This document shows, one piece after another, positions 57,186-64,000 of a DNA stretch of 64,000 nucleotides. The stretch comes from Odobenus rosmarus divergens. Taxonomy: Eukaryota; Chordata; Mammalia; Carnivora; Odobenidae. Position numbers and translations under genes: made by a program. Position 1 is the first letter of the stretch. Each line of letters begins with the position of its first letter. The stretch is from NCBI RefSeq assembly GCF_000321225.1, contig NW_004450664.1:1749491-1813490 (forward strand). The letters run 5' to 3'. The notes beneath the pieces were generated by a model. It saw nothing but the letters and a program-made list of their open reading frames with translations, was not told the DNA's origin and made no database searches.

Positions 57186-59889
57186 ACATATCATCATCTA
57201 GCCATTTGGGGAAGCATTCTTAGGATGTGAGAAGCCCCACCAAGCCCCCGCAATGTGCTCTGCCCCCTATGGCCCATGAGTAGATGGGGGGTAAGGGGGA
57301 GGTGGGTGGGTGAGAAATAAAAGAACCGAGTCCTGATCTTTCCCTCCACTCAGCCCTGCTTTGCTCTTACTGGACGGCTGCTTTGAAAATGCGATTCCGC
57401 ACCGGCAGGATAGCTTAGCTTTTCTAAAGCCCACGCGCTGTTTTCTCCGACTCCTTGGGGATGTAGCATCCTTCTTAAATAGCAGTATGCTGAGGACAGA
57501 GCTGGGCACAGCTGCACTGTGTAATGAAGTCCAGGTCCCTCGAGCTGCCCACGATATTGCTTCAATAAAGAGAGCTTCCGAATTCAGGCTGTAGCTTTAT
57601 TCTCTGTCCTTTTCTAGCTCCTCACGGGAAACTTCAATGTTAGGTAGCTCTTCCTGAGTCTTGAGCTAACAATTTAGACAAACCATGAATTTGCTGTGGG
57701 CCAGCACATGGTGTATGCTCGGCCTCAGGTGGATAATAGATATAAACGCAAAAGTTAACTACCACCTTCTTCTGGAGAGGCACTTGGAGCGTGACACGCC
57801 CCTCCTTACAAACCTTCCCTGGCTCTCCCTTCCAAGGATCTGTGAATATTCCTAGCAAGGCCTGCGAGTGAGATGTGGCCCTGCCCACCTCCTCAACAGC
57901 TCCCACCCCCTAGGCCCCATCACATGGCCCCGCAGGTGAGGTTTGGGGACAGGCCAGAGCCAGCCTTGCACCTGCTCCTCTCCTTCACCCACCCTCACCC
58001 TTCAGGCCTGGGCTGTTAGAGAGGCCTCACCCACCTTATCAAAAACAATACGCCTCTTCCTTTGGTTTTTGTTAATGAAAAATTTATGCTAATACTTGTT
58101 AAAAGAGTAAGGAAATCTTACTGAGGACCAATGAGATAGGGGTCCAGGCTCACAACAGGGAGAGCAATTGGGCTCATCTCTGAACGCAAGGACAAGTGGG
58201 GATTTATGGCAAACAGTAGTTTTGGGGAGGGGGGTCAGTGGATGGAAAACGAGGAAGAGGAGCTGTCAAGGGTCAGGGGGCCCCAGCTACACTGCTAATC
58301 TGATGGGAATCTTGCTACAGGCGGGCCAGGGTGATCCAATGTCAAGGCTGGGGGATTTTCTTTCAGTGACCTTAGCGGGATTCTTGCAAAAAGTGGGTTC
58401 TGCAGGCCCAGCAAGGATGGGGCCAAAGGGTGAGGTCTAATTGGAAAGGGGGTGAGAGGAGCCTGACCAAGTTCAATAAGGAGAAAGCCTTTGGCATTCT
58501 TCATGGTCCAGATCCCTGGCTGTTTTGTTTACTGCCCTGACCACCATCTATACTTACAATGCTCACAGTGGAAGAATTCGTCATTTTTTGTTTTCTCTTC
58601 CCCAGTGAAGCAAAAGCTCCTGGAGTAGAGGTTTTTCACCCTTTCCAGCCCTGTCCTCAGTCCAGAGCAGCCCTTGCCAGAGCAGTGTGTGTGCTCAGTG
58701 AGTGTACGCGTGGTGGGAAGTCGTCCAGAGTCATGTGAACATGGAACGTGGGCCCTTTCTGTACAGCGGATGCACACAGAAAGCAGGTGGGGCTCAGGTG
58801 GGCTCCGTCATAAGTCCATCTTCCTGTTAGTCTCAGCAGCTCACCTGCAGGATTGCTGAAGTGTCATTGGGGTCCACAACCCATCCTCCCTGGCTTAGGG
58901 ATTTCCCTGGCAGGGCAAGGCTTCTGCAGTTACGGAAGCTGTTAGCTTTTCCATCTCCCATTTCATGCTGACATTACCTATCTCTCCTATCTTTCTCAGG
59001 CAGCCTGGGGACTGCACAAAAATTCAAGGAAACTCACCAGGGAAACCCTGGACCCCTCCCGTAGTGCAGGCTGGGCATAGACAGAGTTGAAGCAGAGGTT
59101 CAAGGGCAGCCTGTTTTATTCACAACACTGGCCGTGGTTATGTCGTGATAGACTGACAGTTAAGGCTTGGAAGAAATTAGTTTCCGACACTGTTAGAAAT
59201 TGGACTCCAACAAGCTTAGATTGTATATCCCCTTGGTTTTTGGAGCGTGACATGCCCCTCCTTACAAACCTCCAAAATTCTGCAGATGCTCCTGGGAGCC
59301 CAGCGTGGGCATGGACTCATGCAACGTTAGCCGCAGTGCGGAGGTTTCCCGTGCTTTGTTGAGAACAAGGCCATGAATCTCAGCAGTAAGCTCTAGCTCT
59401 CTCAAGTCCCAACAGCCTGATGTCTGTATTTTAAAATAACTTTAGGTGGGAAAATGTCTTCTGGCACTTTTAATTGAGAGGGAATGGGTTGCAGTCTCCA
59501 TCTGACCATGAGCATCATCAGAGCTGGTGATTGCTCACATAATTTATGAGAACTTTGGCCAGAAACATACCCTTTATTAAACAGCTTTCTCACCCACCCA
59601 CTGGATTGCCAGAAATACCATCTTGGTACATTGAGTCAAGGCAAATGTGTTCTCTGGAGCAGCCTTCATCGGCCAGTCTGCACTCCTCGTCTGTTTTAAA
59701 GATGCAGTCTTATGCTTGAAGCCCTGTACTAGGCATGGGAAGGCAGGTGTAAGGAAGCCAGATATGTGGCCCTCCAGTCTGAAATTTATGTCTGGTTAGC
59801 CACAGTACTAGTAGGCTGTCAGGCTGGCTTCAGCCTCCAGAGTCCTTGTGGGTTAGGTTAGGAATGTTTAAAGGGCAAAGAGAGGATGG
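57186..59889. other. Unassigned 2.7-kb stretch with a possible unrecognised LTR-like region
   Basis: 57227-57624 has LTR-like features (TG start, an AATAAA at 57562-57567 near the right end, CA end), but no family match, primer-binding site or duplication is visible, so this is only a hint. A 32-bp sequence at 57784-57815 recurs directly at 59240-59271 with one mismatch. 58080-58500 is purine-rich. No exon was recognised. Confidence 0.3.
57784..59271. repeat. 32-bp direct repeat pair, 1.46 kb apart
   Basis: 57784-57815 and 59240-59271 share 31 of 32 bases (core GGAGCGTGACA ... CCCCTCCTTACAAACCT). Flanks are unrelated. Confidence 0.85.
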
Positions 59890-61040
59890 GTAGCCACCAT
59901 TCTACTGCTTCTATGAATTTGACTATTTTAGATTCCTTATGTAAGTGGAATCATGCAGTATCTATCCCTCGCTGCCTGACTTATTTCAGGCAGCACGATG
60001 TCCTCCAAATTCATCCAGGTTGTCGCAAATGGATGAATTTCGTTCTTTTGAAGGGATGAATAATATTCTATTATATATATATCACACCTTCTTTATCCAT
60101 CCGTTTTACGTTTTTTCCCTATCTCGGCTATTGTGAGTAGTGTTGCAATGAACATGGAAGTGAGGACAGATGTCTCTTAGAGATCTTGATTTCAGCTCTT
60201 CTGGATAAATACCCAGAAGTGGGATTGTTGGATCATATGGTAGTTCTATTTTTAATTTTTTTAAAAGATTATTTATTTATTTATTTGACAGAGAGAGACA
60301 GAGAGAAAGAGAGGGAACACGAGCAGGGGGAGTGGGAGAGGGAGAAGCAGGCTTCCCGCCGAGCAGAGAGCCCAATGTAGGGCTCAATCCCAGGACCCTG
60401 GGACCATGACCTGAGCCGAAGGCTGATGCTTAATGACTGAGCCACTCGGGCGCCCCTATTTTTAATTTTTTGAGGAACTTTCATACTGTTTTCCACAGCA
60501 GATGCACCATTTTGCATTCCCACTAACTGGACAAAGGTTCCACTTTGTCCACATCCTTGGCAGCACCCACTATCTCTTGTCCTCTTGATGAGAGTCATCC
60601 TAACAGGTGTGAGGAGATATCTCATCGTGGTTTTGGTTTGCATTTCCCTGATGAGTGATGTTGAATACCTTTTCATGTACCTGTTGGACATTTGTATGTC
60701 TTCTTTGGAATTATGTTTATTCAGTTCCTGTGCCCATTTTAAAATTAGATTGTATTTTTGCTATTAAGTTATACGAGTTCTTTATATATTTTGGATATAA
60801 CCCCTTATCAGATATGTGATATGCAAATATTTTCTCCCATTGGGTGGGCTGCCTTTTGTTTTGTTGATGATTTCCTTCACTGTGCAGAAGCTTTTTGGTT
60901 TGATGTAGTCCCACTTTTTAATTTTTATTTTGTTGCTTGTGATTTTGGTGTCAAATCCAAAAAAATCATTGGCAAGACCCATGTCAAGGAGCTTACCTAT
61001 CATGTTTGCCATGTTTTCTTTTTAGGAGTGTTTTTTAAAA
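59890..61040 (-). mobile_element. Old L1 (L1M/L1-type) ORF2 3' region, interrupted by a SINE
   Basis: Antisense L1: TTAGATTCCTTATGTAAGTGGAATCATGCAG, CTCGGCTATTGTGAGTAGTGTTGC, GATAAATACCCAGAAGTGGG, then after the SINE GAGGAACTTTCATACTGTTTTCCAC, ATCCTAACAGGTGTGAGGAGATATCTCATCG, GATTTCCTTCACTGTGCAGAAGC. Fragments of the ORF2p tail are readable on the minus strand (for example [22 protein letters not shown]), broken by stops and frameshifts. Confidence 0.9.
60262..60455 (-). mobile_element. CAN-SINE (SINEC) nested in the old L1
   Basis: AAAAGATTATTTATTTATTTATTTG, purine-rich block, GCTCAATCCCAGGACCC and GACTGAGCCACTCGGGCGCCCC head complement. Target-site duplication CTATTTTTAATTTTTT at 60246-60261 and 60456-60471. 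Confidence 0.95.
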
Positions 61041-61269
61041 ATATACTTAAAAGACCCTGGAAGGCTGGCCACAGCCCTCACTGAGTGGTGAGGTCTTACA
61101 GCTGCAGGTATGGGGGTCTCTCTCTGGGATCAGTAACCTTCTTTCTTCTTGACATTTCAGGTGTAGCCGCGGTAATAGCTCCTTGCTCCTGCTGGATACC
61201 TACAAATTACAAATAATCAGTCACACTCCTTGAGTGTGCCATCTGTATTCAGCTGGGACCCTGAAGGAT
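61041..61269. other. Unassigned sequence
   Basis: 61150-61260 (GTGTAGCCGCGGTAATAGC ... TGAGTGTGCCATCTG) is not L1-like. Possibly another old repeat, not recognised. Confidence 0.25.
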
Positions 61270-61739
61270 ATATTTGAATATCATTATTGATACGTACGTC
61301 TACAATTTTCCTTTGAGCATTGCTTTAGCTAGATCTCACAGATTGTTATGCAGTGTTTTCAACATATTTTTTCTGGAAATCTTGCAAATTTGGTTCCTAC
61401 TAAAAGTATGATGCATAACATTAAATTTGTGAGGATTATTTGCATAGGCATTCTGTATATTTAATTTTTAGTCTGCTTGACCTGTTTGGGTCCCAAGTGT
61501 CATATTATTTCCCCATATTTCACCATTATCTCTTATGTCTGGCTTATGGATGTTGTTCCTGTGTTTGGGGGTTCATAGCCATCAGTTACATTATTAACTG
61601 TGAAGTATAGCATTTAACATTACAATATGTTGTTTCTTTTCCCATTTAGTGCTCTGAGGCCTGAATCCTGTCTTGTTGGATATCAAGATCCAGGGTACTA
61701 CTACTGTGTTTAAAAATTTGGAATATTTATATAAAAAAT
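61270..61739 (-). mobile_element. Probable old L1 ORF2-derived sequence
   Basis: AATTTTCCTTTGAGCATTGCTTTAGCTAGATCTCACAGATTG is like antisense L1 ORF2. AT-rich and heavily decayed; boundaries are uncertain. Confidence 0.5.
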
Positions 61740-61749
61740 CCAAGATAAT

Positions 61750-62571
61750 ATTTTTTCTATTTATTTAAATTCAATTAGCCAACATATAGTACATCATTAG
61801 TTTCAGAGATAGAGTTCAGTTTATTCATCAGTTGCATATAACACCCAGTGCTCATCACATCACGTGCCCTCCTTAATGCCCATCACCCAATTACCCCATC
61901 CCTCCACCACCTCCCCTCCAGTAACCCTGTTTGTATTCTAGAGTTAAGAGTCTTTCATGGTTTGTCTCCCTCTCTGATTTCTTCCCATTCAGTTTTCCCT
62001 CCCTTCCCCTATGATCCTCTTTACTGTTTCTTATATTCCACAGATGAGTGAAACCATATCATAATTGTCTTTCTCTGATTGATTTATTTCGCTCAGCATA
62101 ATACCCTCCAGTTCCATCCACGTCATTGCAAATGGCAAGATCTCATTCCTTTTGATGGCTGCATAATATTCCATTGTGAATATATATCATCTTCTTTATC
62201 CATTCATCTGTCAGTGGACATCTGGCCTCTTTCCACAGTTTGGCTATTGTGGACATTGCTGCTATAAGCACTGGGGTGCAGGTGCCCCTTTGGATCACTA
62301 CATTTGTATCTTCGGAGCAAATACATAGTAGTACAATTGCTGGGTTGTAGGGTAGCTCCATTTTCAACTTTTTGAGGAACCTCCATACTGTTTTCCAGAG
62401 TGGCTGCACCAGCTTGCATTCCCACCAGCAGTGTAAGAGGGTTCCCCTTTCTCCGCATCCTTGCCAACATCTGTTGTTTCCTGACTTGTTAATTTTGGCC
62501 ATTCTGACCTGTGTGAGGTGGTATCTCATTGTGGTTTTGATTTGTATTTCCCTGATGCCGAGTGATGTTGA
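61750..62571 (-). mobile_element. L1 with 5' inversion: 3' segment (minus)
   Basis: Antisense carnivoran L1 3' UTR (AATTCAATTAGCCAACATATAG, TGCCCATCACCCAATTACCCC) followed by ORF2 3' coding. Minus translation of 62143-62529 gives the ORF2p tail with the [18 protein letters not shown] block and LTDEWIKKM. At about 62571 the sequence switches strand. The outer target-site duplication CCAAGATAAT lies at 61740-61749 and 62798-62807, enclosing both segments. Confidence 0.95.
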
Positions 62572-62797
62572 GGAAACAGTTCACAAAACTAAAAGGCAAC
62601 CTACGGAATGGGAGATGATATTTGCAAATGACATATCAGATAAAGGGCTAAAGGATATAGTATCCAAGATCTATAAAGAACTTCTCAAACTCAACACCCA
62701 AAAAACAAATAATCCTGTCAAGAAATGGGCAAAAGACACGAACAGACATTTCTCCAAAGAAGACATACAAATGGCCAACAGACACATGAAAAAATGC
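62572..62797 (+). mobile_element. L1 with 5' inversion: inverted 5' segment (plus)
   Basis: Sense L1 ORF2: translation gives [42 protein letters not shown] and [19 protein letters not shown], the stretch immediately upstream of what the minus segment encodes. It ends at 62797 (AAAAAATGC), and the minus segment resumes with TCAACATCAC, so no L1 bases are missing at the inversion point. Confidence 0.95.
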
Positions 62798-62807
62798 CCA
62801 AGATAAT

Positions 62808-63310
62808 CTTTTGACAAACTTTTCCAAGCAGGGCAGACAATATGTCATCTGCAGAAAAAGAAAATTTTATTTCTTTCTCTCTGGTGTTTATAACTTTTAT
62901 TTCTCTTTCTCTTCTTATTGCCATGGCTATCATCTCTGATGTAATGTTGAATAGAAGTGCTGACCAGAAATATTAAAAAAATAAAAAACCATACACACAC
63001 TTTATCAGGCTTGAGGAATTTTCTCTGCTGTCACTAGATTCCTAAAGTATTTTTATTTTCCTAAAGTATTTTTATTTTAAAAAATAGTTAATCGGCATTT
63101 AATTTTATCAAATATTTTTCTTCCCTTATTGATGATCATGTACCTTTCCTCTTTTATCTATTAAGTAGTGAATTATATTAAGAATGACTTTTTAAGACTT
63201 CTTGTCATAAACCTTAATTGGCTATGATATATATAATATGCTTTACACATTATTGGATTCATGCTATTTTTTAAAGTTAGAAAATATCTGTTCATAAGTG
63301 GTTTTGTTTT
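62808..63310 (-). mobile_element. Old L1 ORF2-derived sequence (reverse transcriptase part)
   Basis: ATGTCATCTGCAGAAAAAG followed by TTGCCATGGCTATCATCTCTGATGTAATGTTGAATAGAAGTGCTGACC is the antisense of the ORF2 reverse-transcriptase region, including the FADD-encoding stretch. Heavily decayed. A 19-bp tandem duplication (TCCTAAAGTATTTTTATTT-like) sits at about 63040-63078. The twin-primed L1 and the 63.3-kb L1 are inserted in this older sequence. Confidence 0.7.
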
Positions 63311-63322
63311 CTAATTTCTTTT

Positions 63323-63789
63323 TTTTTAATTTAATTTTATTATGTTATGTCAGTCACCATATAATACATCATTAGTTTTTGATGTGGTGATCCATGATTC
63401 ATTGTTTTCGTATAACACCCAGTGCTCCATGTAGTACGTGCCCTCCTTAATACCCATCACCGGGCTAACCCATCCCCCCTCCCCCTCCCCTTAAAACTCT
63501 TAGTTCATTTCTCAGAGTCCATAGTCTCTCATGGCATCTCCCCCTCCGATTTTCCCCCTTCCTTCTCCTAATGTCCTCCATGCTATTCCTTATGTTCCAC
63601 AAATAAATGAAACCATATGATAATTGACTTTCTTTACTTGACTTATTTCACTTAGCATAATCTCCTCCAGTCCCATCCACGTTGATGTAAAAGTTGGATA
63701 TTCATCCTTTCTGTTGGCTGAGTAGTATTCCATTGTATATATGGACCACATCTTCTTTATCCATTCATCTGTTGAAGGGCATCTCGGCT
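63323..63789 (-). mobile_element. 5'-truncated carnivoran L1 (467 bp)
   Basis: T-run, TTTAATTTTATTATGTTATGTCAGTCACC, TAATACCCATCACCGGGCTAACCC and GATAATTGACTTTCTTTACTTGAC. The minus translation of 63590-63789 is the ORF2p C-terminus ([20 protein letters not shown]). Target-site duplication CTAATTTCTTTT at 63311-63322 and 63790-63801. Confidence 0.95.
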
Positions 63790-63801
63790 CTAATTTCTTT
63801 T

Positions 63802-64000
63802 CCTGCACATTTACTTAGCAATTTGTTAGCATCTTAAGGGAATGTCAAATGGGCAGTTGGTGTACGGTTTTGGTTTTGGTTTTTGATTGGTAGTGGATGC
63901 AATGGGAAGTTGCTATCCCTTGCTGAGGCACCATGAGGCATCTCCTCTTCCATCTGGAGGCGGAGATGTTCACCACCTAACTAACCCTAACCCTTTGTGT
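63802..64000. other. Unassigned sequence at the right edge
   Basis: Probably more of the old L1 background. It ends with a short TAACTAACCCTAACCCT run that is only two to three telomere-like units. Confidence 0.3.

Noticed and set aside
63976..63996. Telomeric repeat at the right edge
   Set aside because: Only two or three imperfect CCCTAA units are present, too few for an interstitial telomere.

Overview
This window looks like nuclear DNA of a carnivoran mammal, most likely an arctoid caniform (mustelid, pinniped or bear group). The evidence is at least ten CAN-SINE (SINEC, tRNA-Lys-derived) copies with the arctoid-style head and tail, several carnivoran-type L1 3' ends, and a background of old mammalian repeats (MIR, L2, MLT1/MLT2 LTRs, MER20-type hAT elements). 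The exact species cannot be named from the sequence. I found no host protein-coding exon, tRNA, rRNA or other RNA gene that I can support; the window reads as intergenic or deep-intronic DNA. All open frames of any length are retroelement remnants, tandem-repeat artefacts or chance frames.

Layout. 0-6.2 kb: the 5' leader of an L1 running off the left edge, an MLT1 LTR, old L1 pieces, a pair of SINEs inside one target-site duplication, and an AT-rich old L1/HAL1-like tract. 6.2-7.7 kb: a CpG-rich block followed by a C-rich minisatellite whose minus strand has G-runs. 8.2-10.4 kb: two MLT1 LTRs, two MIRs, and one arm of a 26-bp inverted repeat. 13.3-16.2 kb: a decayed ERV-L provirus on the minus strand (MLT2 LTR plus pol with integrase and downstream region), with an ~820-bp alternating purine-pyrimidine minisatellite inside it. 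20.9-22.2 kb: a 5'-truncated carnivoran L1. 22.9-27.1 kb: two direct copies, ~95% identical, of a ~485-bp unit flanking 3.25 kb. 27-51 kb: mostly unassigned sequence with scattered SINEs, MIRs, MLT1 LTRs and two possible conserved elements. 51.9-57.2 kb: old L1, an ERV reverse-transcriptase remnant, a young SINE, and an assembly gap of 50 N inside an L1. 59.9-64 kb: a stack of nested L1s, including one with a textbook 5' inversion (twin priming).

Nothing here works together as a gene system. The history is one of repeated L1-driven insertion, one provirus, one local duplication and several tandem-repeat expansions. The CpG-rich block at 6.2-7.4 kb is the only place with promoter-like composition, and the AT-rich unique segments near 28.7 kb and 54.4 kb are the best guesses for conserved regulatory DNA; both calls are inference.
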